Below are positions 34,345 to 45,992 of a stretch of 64,000 nucleotides of DNA, one piece after another. Source of the stretch: Rhinopomastus cyanomelas (Eukaryota > Chordata > Aves > Bucerotiformes > Rhinopomastidae); the NCBI GenBank assembly GCA_013400115.1, contig VXBP01009424.1:276269-340268 (forward strand), written 5' to 3'. The notes beneath the pieces were generated by a model, which was not told the origin of the DNA, did not search any database, and saw only the letters and a list, made by a program, of their open reading frames with translations. Position 1 is the first letter of the stretch; each line of letters starts with the position of its first letter. Position numbers and translations under genes: made by a program.

Positions 34345-34957
34345 GTGGCCATGAAGGTCAATGGCATCCTGGGGTGGATCAGAAGGGGGTGGTTAGGAGA
34401 GGGAGAGAGGTTCTCCTCCCCCTTTAATCTGCCCTAGTGAGACCACAGCTGGAATCTTGTGTCCAGCTCTGGGCCACTCAGTTCCAGAAGGACATGGAGC
34501 TGCTGGAGAGAGCCCAGCACAGAGCCACAGAGATGATGAAAGGAGGGGAGCATCTCCTGATGAGGAAAGGCTGAGGGAGCTGGGGCTCCTGAGCTTGGAG
34601 AAAACATGACTGAGGGGTGACCCCATGGATGTTGATCAATATGGGAATGGTGGGTGTCAGGAGGATGGAGCCAGGCTCTGCTCAGGGGCGCCCAGTGACA
34701 GGACAAGGGGCAGTGGGTGTGAGCTGGAGCAGAGGAGGTTCCACATCAATGTGAGAAGGACCTTCTTCATGGTGAGGGTGCCAGAGTCCTGGAAGGGGCT
34801 GCCCAGGGGGTTGTGGAGTCTCCTTCTCCGGAGATGTTTCCAACCCACCTGAGCATGTTCCTGTGTGATGGGATCTAGGGGATGCTGCTGTGTTGTGGGG
34901 ATTGGACTGGCTGATCTTTCGAGGTCCCTTCCAATCCCTTTTGCTCTGTGATTCACT
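34345..34957 (+). mobile_element. CR1 LINE, ORF2 C-terminus to 3' end
   Basis: About 610 bp. Frames read ORF2 words ([45 protein letters not shown]). It ends ggctgatctttcgaggtccc and tctgtgattc. Same subfamily as the 19067 and 61088 copies. Confidence 0.95.
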
Positions 34958-35505
34958 CAATCAGAGTGGTGCCAGTTTTCCCATCCTAAATGGGGAGAGG
35001 TTTGCCCCAGCCCCCAGGCTGAGCAGCTCTACCCTGACACTAGATGCTTCTAGGGCCAAGTTCCTAATGTCCCTCAAAAAAACAGGGTTTTGTCATGGAA
35101 ATGCTGAACCAACACTAAGAGCAGCGAGTCCCCAGCACAGCTCTAATTAAAGAGAGGAAGGAGAACTGAGGCAGGATGTCCTGTTTGGCTGCCCAGGATG
35201 GAGAGCCTGTCACAAATAAAGTCCATTCTCGTTCTTTGTCTCCGTCCCCCCTGCACGAGGCTTTTCCCAGATTTCTGCAAGCATTCCTTCTTCTTATCTC
35301 CCCTGGATCCTGGAGTCGTTGCTTTTGAAGCAGTTCCTCATGAGGATGGAGGGTTTTCTCTCCCAGGTCCCAGTTGAACGACTCCTCCTCAAGCAGAGAG
35401 TGGATTTTGTCTTCATTCCTTGAGTGAAATCACTAAAGGGAAAGAAATTGTCCTGTTAGTGTGGTCAGTTGAGCTCTGACAAGACAATGGGGACAGGCTT
35501 GGGTG
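34958..35505. other. unique intergenic sequence
   Basis: aataaa near 35215 sits in unique sequence; not enough to call a transcript end. Confidence 0.3.
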
Positions 35506-35766
35506 CAAGATCACAGGGCTGTTGGGATGGGAAAGGACCTTGAAAGATCAGCCAGTCCAATCCCCCTGCCAGGGCAGGATCCCCTAGCTCCCGTTGCACA
35601 GGAACACATCCAGGTGGGGTTGAAACATCTACAGAGAAGGACACTCCACAATCCCCCCTGCAGCAGGATCCCCCAGATCCAGTTGCACAGGAACAGGTCC
35701 AGATGGGTCTCCAGAGAAGGAGACTCCACAAACCCCCTGGGCAGCAGGATCCTCTAGGTCAAAAGA
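35506..35766 (-). mobile_element. CR1 LINE 3' fragment with internal partial duplication
   Basis: gaaaggaccttgaaagatca is followed by the ggatcccctag, gttgcacaggaaca and ggtccagatgggtctcc motifs. The block ggatccccnagatccagttgcac-like/agaaggagactccac occurs twice (about 35576-35650 and 35664-35732). Confidence 0.85.
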
Positions 35767-35769
35767 GAT

Positions 35770-35912
35770 TCTTACAGAACATTAGGGATTGGAAGGGACC
35801 TCGAAAGACCATCCAGTCCAGTCCCCCTGCCAGCCACAGCAGGATCCCCTAGATGCAGTCGCACAGGAACACATCCAGGTGGGTTTGAAACGTCTCCAGA
35901 GAAGGAGATGGC
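35770..35912 (-). mobile_element. CR1 LINE 3' end
   Basis: cagaacattagggattgga, cctcgaaagaccatccagt, then aacacatccaggtgggtttg. Confidence 0.92.
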
Positions 35913-35985
35913 AAAGTTTCCTTTAGAAAACAGGTTTTCCCCTGAATATGGGAGGGATTCCCACTGACTAGAGACCACAGGGTGT

Positions 35986-36062
35986 AGAATCATCAACTGC
36001 ATGGGGTCAGAAGGGACCTCCACAGGTCACCTAGTCCAGCCGCTCTCCGAGCTGCTTCCTGT
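35986..36062 (-). mobile_element. CR1 LINE 3' end
   Basis: tagaatcatcaactgcatgg, then gggacctccacaggtcacct and agtccagccgc. Confidence 0.75.
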
Positions 36063-36847
36063 AACAGCAGAGGAATAAATAAGAAATCAAAACTCAGCGG
36101 GAAAAAAAGGGGGGGAAAGCAGGAAAAAGGATTTGAGGAAAAACAAGCAAGAAGTTCAGTTCATTTTGTGCTGTAAGACCCCGGACCCGACTGGTTGTTG
36201 TGCTCAGACAGGACCTGCTGAGTGTCGGTGGCTCTGCACCGGGCACCAGGCTCAGCGGAGCTCGGGTGTGAGGCTGAGACTTGAGCTCAAAGCACCATCC
36301 CTGCAAATCCAGGATGTAGAACCTGGCTTGTTTATGGAAAATGAGGAGCACGATCCAACCTGGAGGGTCCGTGTGTGCAGCGGGAGGCGGGCGGCACGTG
36401 ACGGTGTTAGCTACCAGCCGGCTGATGCAGATGTTATCGCCCCTGCTGTGGTGCTGGCCGGAGCACAGAGCCTCTCTGGGCTGCTGCCAGGGTGTGTGTG
36501 GGGTGGGTCGAGGTGAAGGAGGGTGGACTGCAGTGAGTAAAGCAGCTGAAGGCTCCCTGCGGTGAGCTGGTCTGCCCAGCAGCCTCACTGGGACCTCCAG
36601 TAGATCCCTCCAGGCACTTGAGGGATGCTCGTGTGCCCAGAGTGGGGTAGAAACCCTGGTGGCTGCTCACAGCCCCAGCTGGGACCCACTGCTGCTGCTG
36701 CCTGCTGATGGGTGAAGCAAGGAGCAGGGAGGGAATGAGCTTACTCCCGACCCCATGGGGGACCCTGCAGCCCTGTGGGTGATGTGGATGGAGCTTGGTG
36801 CTTCTCACCCTCAGCGCTGCCACTATTCCTGGCCTTGCACAGGCACC
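36063..36847. other. unique intergenic sequence
   Basis: A purine-rich patch lies at 36090-36150. No gene recognised. Confidence 0.3.
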
Positions 36848-36918
36848 TGTGACTTGATGATCCTGGAGGTCTTTTCCAACAGTAATGACCCCATGATTCT
36901 ATTCTATGATTCTACAAC
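36848..36918 (+). mobile_element. CR1 LINE 3' end
   Basis: tgacttgatgatcctggagg, tcttttccaacag and the terminal gattctattctatgattcta. Confidence 0.9.
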
Positions 36919-37518
36919 CCTGTTGTGACTCTGCCTCAGGGTCCCCATGGGTACAGCCTGCCCAGTCCCACCAAGCCGAACTTCCCACCCAGTTTGGTCC
37001 AGTGTTCTAAGCCCAGGGCCATGATGCCGCTGAACCCACCCTGCTGTGAGTGGAACAAAACACCTCCTGGTACCCAGCCTCATGCATCTAGCTCCACCAG
37101 CTCCCCCGACCACCCACCAGTGGCCTCCAGCAGGGCCTCTCTGTCACCACCCTGTTACTCAGCACTTTCTCTCTGTGAACAGGGATTGCCCCACCAGGGA
37201 AAGCCAGTGGGCTGAACTGGGATTTGTGTTCTCCTTTCCCTGCCCATGCCCTGGGATTCCCTCTGGGCTCTCCAGGACTTTGCACCTCTGGCTTGGCCCT
37301 GGGCAGCCCTCCCTCTCCTGCATTCCTGCAGAGCTCCCCCCACGCCACCTCTCCCCGGCGCGGTTGAGCTGTCGCAGCGACTGGGGGAAAGTTGAGGTCT
37401 CCTCGTGGTCCCAGGTTAATGAATTACCTCCACACACCCTGGTGCCGGCTGGGAGTCCAAGGGCAACAGAAATGAGAGCAGAAAACCATGCGGGTGGCAA
37501 ATTCACAGGAGACCAGAA
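36919..37518. other. unique intergenic sequence
   Basis: No feature recognised. Confidence 0.3.
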
Positions 37519-37998
37519 TGACTGAGGCTGGAGAAGCCCTCTGAGCTCAGCCAGCACAGCCCAGGACCTCACATCACCCCATCAGCCAGACCAGGGCACT
37601 AGGGGCCACAGACAAGCTGGCCTGCAACACCTCCAGGGATGGGGACTGCCCTGGGCAGTCCAGTCCAGGCTCTGATCCCCCTTTGCATGAGGAAGGGCTT
37701 CTTAACATCCAACCTGACCCTCCCCTGGCAGCTTCAGGCTCTGGTGCTTGTTGCCTGGGAGAAGAACCCGATACCCTCCTGCCTACAACTTCCCTTCAGG
37801 GAGTTGGAGAGAGTGAGAAGGTCCCCCATGAGTCTTCTCCAGGCTAAACACCCCCAGCTCCCTCAGCCTCTCCTCATCAGCCTCTCTCTACAGTCCCTTC
37901 CCCAGCCTCATTGCTCCTCTGGATCTGCTGCAGCCCCTCAATCTCTTTCTTGCAACCCCTCCATCTCTTCTCTTGCAGCCCCTCAACCTCTTCCCTTG
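37519..37998 (-). mobile_element. CR1 LINE with atypical 3' terminus and internal minisatellite
   Basis: Begins tgactgaggctggagaagcc like the 16529 and 41297 copies. The body contains aagggcttcttaacatccaa and cctggcagcttcaggctctg. Its left-hand ORF2 part ends in three 22-23-bp units (gcagcccctcaatctcttt type) at 37930-37997. Confidence 0.9.
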
Positions 37999-39786
37999 CA
38001 CTCACACTGCTCTTTGCTGATGTCCCAGTGGGACGTGGGGCTGGGCTCGCCCAGCTTGGCTCCCTTGATGCCAACAGACCCATCAGCAGGATCTGAGCTA
38101 CGCTCAGGCTTCGGATGGGGGAGCCTGCTCTGAACCTTTTGCTAGTGGAAGGTGAGAATCCCAGCTGAAGCTGGCAGCTGGGAGTAGCCCGGCTGCTGGA
38201 GCTGGAGGTGACACCATCTCCTCCTGCAGTGAGTCCCCAGCTGCACCTTTGCCTAGATCCTGGCTCTGCAGACACCTGACCTTAGCGGGCAGAGGTGATG
38301 CCTGATTGTGCCTGGGGGCTCCGAGTCCTGGCAGGGGACCCCTCCAGCTGCACACACCGACGCTGCTCGGCTTGGGAGAGGAAAAGTGGAGGCCTGCCAG
38401 GGTTTATTAGGAGAACTGCAGCTTTGGGATGAGGAGGTGACTTCATCCAAGGTGTCCTTGTGGCGCTGTCACAGTGCCCGGGTTGCGTCACCCTGGGGTA
38501 AATCGCCAGAGCCAGGTGATGCTGGTGGGCTGGTTCCAGCGCAGCTGCAGGACAGAGGCAACAAGAGAGCAGAAAATGACCAGTTTCACCAGTTCATCCT
38601 CCCTGCAGCGGTCACAGAGGGGCTCCCCCAGCGGAGCCCTGGCCCCTCGCTGTCTCCTTGCTCCGCTGCTGACGCTGCCCAGCCGCCGCTCCACGTCCCG
38701 AGCAAATATTTGGCTTGGATGGAAGAGGAATCAGCTCCGAGGAGCTCGTGCAGATACGTGGGAACCCAAACTGGAGCTGGATCCCCTGTGACCCCCAGGT
38801 CCCTCCTTTATTACCTGTGAGCCTGGGAAAGCGATGCTCTGCTGCAGGGGTCAGCAGGGGCTGGCTGATGGTGCGAAGGCTGATGTGGTGACAAGGAGGG
38901 AAGGGTGGAGAGTCCCTTGGGTGCAACAGGTTGGGAACTAAAGCTCTGCACCCTGGCAAAGTGTGGGGTAGCACGGGGAGCTCCCAGGCTGCGACATTCG
39001 CCTTGGCTGGCTCTTGGGGTTAGTGACCTCAAACATCCTGAAGGGTTTCACACCCTTGGAAATGGGATGTGGAGCATCTTTTGTGGCCTTGGCTCTGGAT
39101 TCTCCATCTCTAGAGCTTCTTTGGGGTCTGGCTTGCAGAGCAAGGGGAAAGGATTACAGAGGGCACTGCCAGGGCTCTTGAGATGGTGGCTAGTGAGGAC
39201 TGAGCTGCTTGGGATGCAGAGGGGAGACCACGGATAATGTTCTGACACTGACTCAAGCCTCCGAGACCTCAGTCCACATCCTGTTCCCAGCGATGCTGGG
39301 AGAGGGTTTTGTGGTCAAGAGAAAACAGACCCAAAGTGGTGGGAACAGTGTGAGGTCCTGACCACAGGACAGGCTGGGCTGATGCCCTGTCTGTAACCAG
39401 GACTTCTGGGGATAAGATCAAGGGGATCCGCTAAACCCCATCCACCAGATCTCACCTGACCCCCTCGCTCAGGAGGGACACACGGGACGGCTGTGAATAT
39501 TTGGCAAAAAGACCCACCCTACCCAAATGCCCAGCCCCAGGGACTGTCCCTCCTCAGCAGGACCCACTGGCAGGTCTCAGTGATGCCCTTCACCTACGAT
39601 AACTGAGCCGGGAGCACACAGGGTGACAACTCACTGCTGGACGGCGTGAGCCACCGCGGGAGCCCGTCGCTCGGGAAAAAATCCTCCCCCTTTGTGATTA
39701 TGTTTGTGCAGGCAGCTCCAAAACCCCTCAGCCTTTTCTTCTGCCAGGGTTCCTTAAACTAAAGGTTGTTTTGCTTCTTCCTTTCC
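37999..39786. other. unique intergenic sequence
   Basis: No gene, CR1 or tandem repeat recognised. Confidence 0.3.
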
Positions 39787-40545
39787 AGAAGAAAAAAATA
39801 GGAGGAGGAGAAGAGAAATAAAGGGGAAAAATGAAACTAAGAGGAAAGAATAAAGAAAAATAAAGAAAAAAATGAGGGGAAAAAAAGAAAAATAAAGGAA
39901 AAATGAGCAAAAAGAAGAATAAAGGAAAAATGAGAAAAAAGAAAAATAGAGGAAAAATGAGAAAAAATAAAGGAAAAATGAGAAAAATGAAAAAAGAAAA
40001 AGAGAAAAATAAATGGAAATAAAGAAAAAGAAAGGAAAATAAAGGGAAAGAGAGAAAAGAAAAAGTAAAAAAGCAGAAAATAATAGGAAATAAAGAAAAA
40101 GAAAAAGAAAGAAAAAATAAAAAAGGAAAGAAAAATAAATGGTAAGGAAAAGAAAGGAAAAGAAAGGGGAAAAAGAAAAGATGAAAAAAGAAAAAAGAGC
40201 AAAATAATGAAAAAGAAAAAAGGAAAATAAAGAAAAAATAAAATAAAAGAAAAATAAAGAAAAAGAAGAAAAATAAAGGAAAAGAAAGGAAAAATAAAAT
40301 AAAAGAAAATAAAAAGAAAAATAAAGGAAAAAAGAAAGTAAAAGAAAACAGATAAAAGTAAAGAAAAAATAAAAGAAAAAGAAAGGAAAACAAAATTTAA
40401 AGAAAAGAGAAAACAAAGAAAAATAAAGCAAAAGGAAAACAAAGAAATACGAAAAAAACAAAACGAAAGGAAAAAAAGGAAAAATAAAGCCAAGAAAAAT
40501 TACAGCCATTAAAAAAAAGAAAAAGAGAGCGAGAAAAAAAAGCGA
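39787..40545. repeat. long polypurine (A/G-rich) low-complexity tract
   Basis: About 750 bp of gaaaaataaaggaaaaatga-like words with few pyrimidines, mostly single t in aataaa words. The complementary strand is T/C-rich and gives long Phe/Leu/Ser ORFs (for example 384 codons) that are compositional artefacts. Confidence 0.95.
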
Positions 40546-41296
40546 ATTCCTCTTGACGCAGATCCCCTTCCCCTGTGGATGGGAGCTCAATTGTTCTAGC
40601 GGGGCAGCTCCAAATCTGCCCAGCGCACTCACTTCCTTTTTCCTGCCCGAAAGGAAGCAGAGATTTGGGAGCCGTGCGAGCGGCCCCGCTGCTGCGGGAG
40701 GCGAGAGAATAGCCCGGCGGCTCCTGTGCGCGGTGCCCGGCCCCGGGCAGAGCAGAGCAGCCCACCCGCGCCCTTCCCACCGGCACTGCGAGCGGCGCCC
40801 TGACTCGGGCATCAGGGGTGTTTGTGAGAGCCACCCTCGAACGTCCCGTCGAGCCCAGCGCAACCTCCCTCCTCCCTGCCTCTCCCCCCCCAAAAAAAAA
40901 CCCCCCACCCCAACACAACCCCTTCAGGCAGGAAGTTTTCCGCTACCAAAAATAATCGCCGGGCGCTGGGTTCGGTGCTGGTAACGGCCACGCGCTCCGG
41001 GAATTTCCTCTTCCCCCCGCGGAGATAAAGTGATTAAACGACACAAAGGCGATGGGGTCGGAGAAGAGAGGGAGCGGCGGCGGTCTGGAGCGGGGCGGGG
41101 GTCGGGGGTCTGTTCTTTTTTTGGCCCGAGTTCTTGACTTCTGCTTCGCCGCCGGAGCGCTCGGCTCGATTCCGCTTCTCTGTGGCTGCCGGTGGAAGTC
41201 GGTGGAGTCAGCAGAACAGCTTCCTGGGCTGGATGTGGAAGCCAAGGCAGTAGGGCTGCTCATGGGGAGGCTGTTCTGCAGAGCAGCCCGGAGTGA
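40546..41296. promoter_or_regulatory. CpG island
   Basis: CpG-rich unique block (40660-40870 and 41035-41170). It contains cacttcctttttcctgccc and gaaaggaagcag (ETS-like cores) and directly abuts the polypurine tract. Candidate promoter or enhancer of an unknown, perhaps non-coding, transcript. Confidence 0.3.
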
Positions 41297-41705
41297 CTGA
41301 GGCTGGAGAAGCCCTCTGAGCTCGGCCAGCCCGGACCAGCACCTAACATCACCCCAGCAGCCAGACCAGGGCACTCAGGCTGGCCTTCAACACCTCCAGG
41401 GATGGGGACTCCATCACTGCTCTGAGCAAGTCCAGTCCAGGCTCTGCTCACCCTCCCCATGAGGAAGGGCTTCCTAACATCCAACCTGACCCTCCCCTGG
41501 CAGCTTCAGGCTCTGCCCTGTTGCCTGGGAGAAGAGCCTGATCCCACCTGACTCCAACCTCCCTTCAGGGAGCTGGAAAGAGGGAGAAGGGCTCCCTCAG
41601 CCTCTCCCCATCAGCCTTTCCCTCCAGTCCCTTCCCCAGCCTCATTGCTCCTCAGGACCTGCTGCAGCCCCTCCACCTCTTCCTTGAAGTGAGGGGCCCT
41701 GCTCT
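41297..41705 (-). mobile_element. CR1 LINE with atypical 3' terminus
   Basis: tgactgaggctggagaagcc, agaccagggcactcaggctg and agggcttcctaacatccaac. Third copy of the subfamily. Confidence 0.9.
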
Positions 41706-42338
41706 GACCCCAAACCTTATTAATTTTATGTAAGAAAAGCCACTGAGCTCAACCCAGCTGCCCATTATGTGGCTTCAGGGTGTGATGTCCTGCCCCTTCT
41801 TCAGGGCTTCTCCATGGAGACCTCAGCTGTACAAAGGAGCTCAGAACCACCCCTTGGAGCTCCCTTTTCAACACACCACCTATTTTTGACGTCGAGAGAG
41901 TTTAATCAGCTGCAAGTGTTTTGTTCTGCAACTGGGCAGGTTTAAAATGACCAGTATTGTTGTCTGTGGGGACCAGTTGGAGCTGCTGGGAAAACAAGTG
42001 TCAGCTGCAGGCAGGGAGGAGGAGGAGGAGGAGGGCTCGTAGCCCTCAAGGCTGTGGTGGAGGATGGAGAAGTTGCCTCCCCAGGATCTAACAGCACTTG
42101 GTGCCATGCGAATAGCTCTGTGGTGGGAGAGGGAAGTGTTTCCCCTTTTGGTGCCTTCACTCAGAAGGCAGCAGCACCTCTGGCTTTGGGCAACGGGAGG
42201 TTCCTGCCTGTGCACCAGCCAGACCCTTGGGGTGATGACTCCTCTGTCAGACCCTGCAAAGGCTTTGATCCCTCATCCCTGACTTCCCAACGTGCCTTTT
42301 CCCCTCAGTCCTTCCCCACCGTGCTGCCTAAGGATTTG
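41706..42338. other. unique intergenic sequence
   Basis: No feature recognised apart from a short (gga)n run at about 42016-42035. Confidence 0.3.
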
Positions 42339-42875
42339 ATGGAATCATTTGGGTTGGAAAAGACCCCCAGGATCATCGAGTCCAACCATCAACCCTACTC
42401 TACAAGGTCACCCCTAAACCAGATCCCTTAACACCACATCTAAGCGACTTCAGAACTCATCCAGGAATGGAGACTCCACCACCACCTTGGGCAGCCCATC
42501 CCAGTGCCTGACCACTCTCTCCAGGAAGAATTTCTTCCTCATGTCCAGTCTAACCCTCCCCTGCTGAGGCTGGAAGCCCTTCCCTCTGCTTCTGTTGCTA
42601 ATGACCTGTGAGGAGAGACCAGCACCAGCATCTCCATCCTTTCAGATGGCTGTAGAGAGTGATGAGGTCCCCCCTCAGCCTCCTCTTCCTCAGACTAAAC
42701 AGCCCCAACCATTTCTCCTCATGAGATGGATTCTCCAGGCTCTTCCCCAGCTTCACTGCCCTCCTCTGCACCAGCCCCTTGATGTCTCCCTTGTCCTGAG
42801 GTGCCCCAAACTGGACCCAGTCCTCAAGGTGCAGCCTCCCCAGTGCTGAGTGCAGGGGGACAATCACCACTAAAG
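42339..42875 (-). mobile_element. CR1 LINE, ORF2 C-terminus to 3' end
   Basis: tggaatcatttgggttggaa, ccaggatcatcgagtccaac, ctccaggaagaatttcttcc and gtgccccaaactggacccag. On the minus strand it reads [20 protein letters not shown]. Same subfamily as the 8155 copy. Confidence 0.94.
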
Positions 42876-43831
42876 TTCTCCTGACCCTGGCTCCTTGTGG
42901 GGCCGAGCTCCAAGGGAAGAGCTGAGCTCCCAGGTGGAGAGATCCAACTCATCCTCTTCAAACACACCCCGGTGGCAGGGACAGTAAACACGTGGCTGGC
43001 TGTGATAAGATGCAGCTCCCAGTGACTCATGAGAACCCCCCAGTTCATCTTGATTAGCCCTTGAGATGTTTGTTGAACATCAAAGCAGCCTGTTAGGCTT
43101 TGAAGCAGAGGCAGGACGTTTTCCCTCTGCATCCTCAGAGCGAAGGCAGGTCTGTGGTGGCTCCAGCGTTCGGAGTCACTTTGTGGGGAGGATTCAAAAC
43201 CTCTTGTGGGTCTTTTCTGCTTTTAGGGTTTGAACTAAAGGATTGTAGAACAATGACTATGGCTGTGGAGATGCTCCCAGCATGAGGAAAGGGCTGCTGG
43301 GTTCATCAAGTGCAGTTTTGGCAGAGGAAGATGTTTTCCCAACTCTCTGCGCTGGGTGGGAGCTGGCTCTCATGGAGCAGATATGTGCAGGGTCCTCATC
43401 TCCTCACACCCTGGGGGACTCGAGGGGAAGCACTGTCCAGCCCAGCGAGGAGCCCCGACACTTGGGTCCTGTGACTCTCCACAGGGAGCTGCGCTGAGAG
43501 CTCAGCCCAGTCCTTCGAGCTGGGGTGATGGGCTTTGGCCAAGGAGGATGCTGAACCTCCCCCCCAGTGCAGATCAAGTCACCCCTGTGTGCACTGGAAG
43601 GACATCACCAGCCCCTTATCTCACACCACAGGGCAGCCAAAGGAGCCCTTTACCAACCTACAGCGGAGCTCTGGGGTTTTCCCTGCCCTTGATGCTCTCA
43701 GAAGCAGCAGCAGCAGCAAGGGATGGCCATGTCCCACGGCTTGGGTGGTGGCACCTCACCTGAGAAGGATCTGCCCCCCAGCCCATGCAGGAGACACCAC
43801 CGTGCACAGTACCCAGCCTCTGCTCCTGTCT
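42876..43831. other. unique intergenic sequence
   Basis: No gene or repeat recognised. Confidence 0.3.
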
Positions 43832-43938
43832 CACAGAATCACAGAACCATCAGGGATTGGAAGGGACCTCAAAACATCATCCAGTCCAATCCCCCACCAC
43901 AGCAGGATCCCCTAGACCAAGTCACACAGGAACATGCC
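43832..43938 (-). mobile_element. CR1 LINE 3' end
   Basis: tcacagaatcacagaaccat, ggacctcaaaacatcatcca and ggatcccctagaccaagtca. It runs directly into the minisatellite to its right. Confidence 0.92.
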
Positions 43939-44178
43939 CTGGTGGCTCTGACCGCACTGGCCCTGGTGGCTCTGAGCACACTGGTGCTGATGGCTCTGAG
44001 CACACTGGTCCTGGTGGCTCTGAGCACACTGGTGCTGGTGGCTCTGAGCACACTGGTGCTGATGGCTCTGAGCACACTGGTGCTGGTGTCTCTGAGCACA
44101 CTGGTGCTGGTGGCTCTGAGCACACTGGTGCTGGTGGCTCTGAGCACACTGGTCCTGGTGGCTCTGAGCGCACTGGTA
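43939..44178. repeat. 24-bp minisatellite
   Basis: Ten or so units of the ggctctgagcacactggtgc type (24 bp, an 8-codon period in every frame). Starts at a CR1 edge. The ALSTLVLV and GSEHTGAG ORFs are artefacts of the repeat. Confidence 0.95.
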
Positions 44179-45515
44179 ATGAAGAGCAGCGCTGGGACCC
44201 AGCTGCAGCTCCCCACAGCTGCCTGGATCGCCCCACGTGCAGCATCTCAGGAGCCCCAGAAGGCTGTTAGAGCAGGAGGAAGGCAGCTGGGGTTTGGCAG
44301 GGCAAGGTTTTGCTTTTCCTCCATGGTCCCCAAAGAGGTTCAGGTTTGAAAGACCATTTCCTCTTCCACTCTGAGGCTCCAGCGAGGATCCTGCTGCTTC
44401 TGCCGAGCAGAGCACGAGCTCCAGAGGAACCCTCACGACACCTGAAACCAGGAGCTGGATTTATGGGGCAGGCTTCGTGCAGGAATCCCGAGGCAGGGGC
44501 TGGATGGGGTTTTGGCTGGATGGGACTGGTGAGGAAGCAGGGAAAAGGATGCTGGAGGAGTTTTCCCGCGGAGAATTCAGGAAGCGGCTGGAAACAGGCT
44601 CTGGGCAGCCTGGATCCCGCGGGCCCCAATGACAGACAGGGATAGTTCCCAGCAGCCCTGTGCTCCTCAAGAAGCACTTTTCACTTGACAGTTTGGAGTG
44701 TCCTGACCTTGGAACTTCTGGCAGGATGCTCCTAACTCTGGCCGAGCTCTGGGATGGGGTGGGGTGGTGAAGCTCCAGCCCCGTCCCTCTGCAGCCTGTG
44801 CCAGAGGCGGCTGGGCTGCCCTCAGCATCCTGTGCTGGCACAGGCTGGACGGGGAGGGCTCTGCCATCTGATTTTGATCACTGCTGGGTAATTAACTTCA
44901 TTAGTTAAAGGACAAAATGTTGCTGCCGGGTGGCTTTTCCCCCGCTGCTCGCACGTATGTGGGTTAAAGGCTGGCGGAGCTCACGCCGGCCCAGACAGAC
45001 CAGTAAACCCCACTGGGCAGGAGGTGGTTCCTTCAGGAGCGGCCGAAGGAGCAGAAAGGTTCCTGTAGTGAAGCAGGGGGGGCAAACGAATCACGAGCCA
45101 CACGTGGCCTCAAGCCTAAAGGGATCGGCGTGGGCAGGGGGGTTCAGCTGCAGCCCCCAGGACGCCAGCACTAATTGGCTTGTGCTAATGAGGAGCCAAA
45201 GCCCCCTCCGTCCCCCTACTCACGTCACGCCCGACAGCCCCTGAATGTGGGGCAGAGCGGGCCACCTGCAGCTCTGCTTCGGGGGGTGCCACTGCGGCCA
45301 CCTCGGGAGAGCCTGGGGTGAGTGCAGGAGGAGGTCGGGGGGTGATGGGGAGGAGCGGGCTGGGTGTGCAGCAGCATCGCCCCGCGGTGAGTTCGTGGGG
45401 GAGGATGTTGGGAGCCTCCGAGGGACTGAGCCCGTGTGTGTGTCCATACGACCCCTGGGGAGCTGCTGCTTCACGCTGAACATGGACTGGTGGTGGGCTT
45501 GGGACAGGGGGGTCA
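44179..45515. other. unique intergenic sequence
   Basis: Contains an AT-rich patch at 44875-44915 (gggtaattaacttcattagt) in GC-rich DNA. No gene recognised. Confidence 0.3.
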
Positions 45516-45992
45516 GTGGTTGGACTCAATGATCTTAAAGGTCTCCTCCAACCAAAGAAATTCCACGATTCCTGGGGGTCTGGCAGTTTTTAGGGGTGGA
45601 TGTAGGACGGCTGGGTCAGTAGTTGGACTTGATGGTCTTAAAGGTCTCTTCCAGTCCAAGAAATTCTATGATTCTTGGGGGTCTGGGGATGTTTCAAGGT
45701 GGGATTGGAACAGTTGGGTCAGTAGTTGGACTTGATGATCTTTAAGGTCCCTTCCAGCCAAAGAAATTCTGTGATTCCTGGGGTCTGGGGTTTTTAGGGG
45801 TGGGCTTGGGATAGCTGGGTCAGTAGTTGGACCCAATGATCTTGAACATCTCTTCAGGCCAAAGAAATCCTGTGATTCCTGGGGCCTGGAGATTTTTAGT
45901 GGTGGGATTGGAACAGTTGGGTCAATGGTTGGATTTGATGATCCTAAAGGTCTCTTCCAACACAAATGATTCAATGATTCCACCATCCAGGT
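45516..45992 (+). repeat. about 102-bp tandem array made of CR1 3' ends
   Basis: Five units, with gttgga starts at 45519, 45622, 45725, 45826 and 45928 (periods 103, 103, 101, 102). Each unit holds a CR1 3' terminus (gatcttaaaggtctcttcca and attctatgattc) plus about 45 bp of shared spacer (cctgggggtctggggtttt and neighbours). Confidence 0.92.

Noticed and set aside
39754..40908. 384-codon minus-strand ORF rich in Phe, Leu and Ser, seemingly a multi-pass membrane protein
   Set aside because: It is the T/C-rich complement of the polypurine tract; overlapping frames give equally long ORFs of the same composition.
43723..44436. Repetitive ORFs (ALSTLVLV, GSEHTGAG, CSEPPAPV) on both strands
   Set aside because: The 24-bp unit keeps a codon period in every frame; no gene signals.
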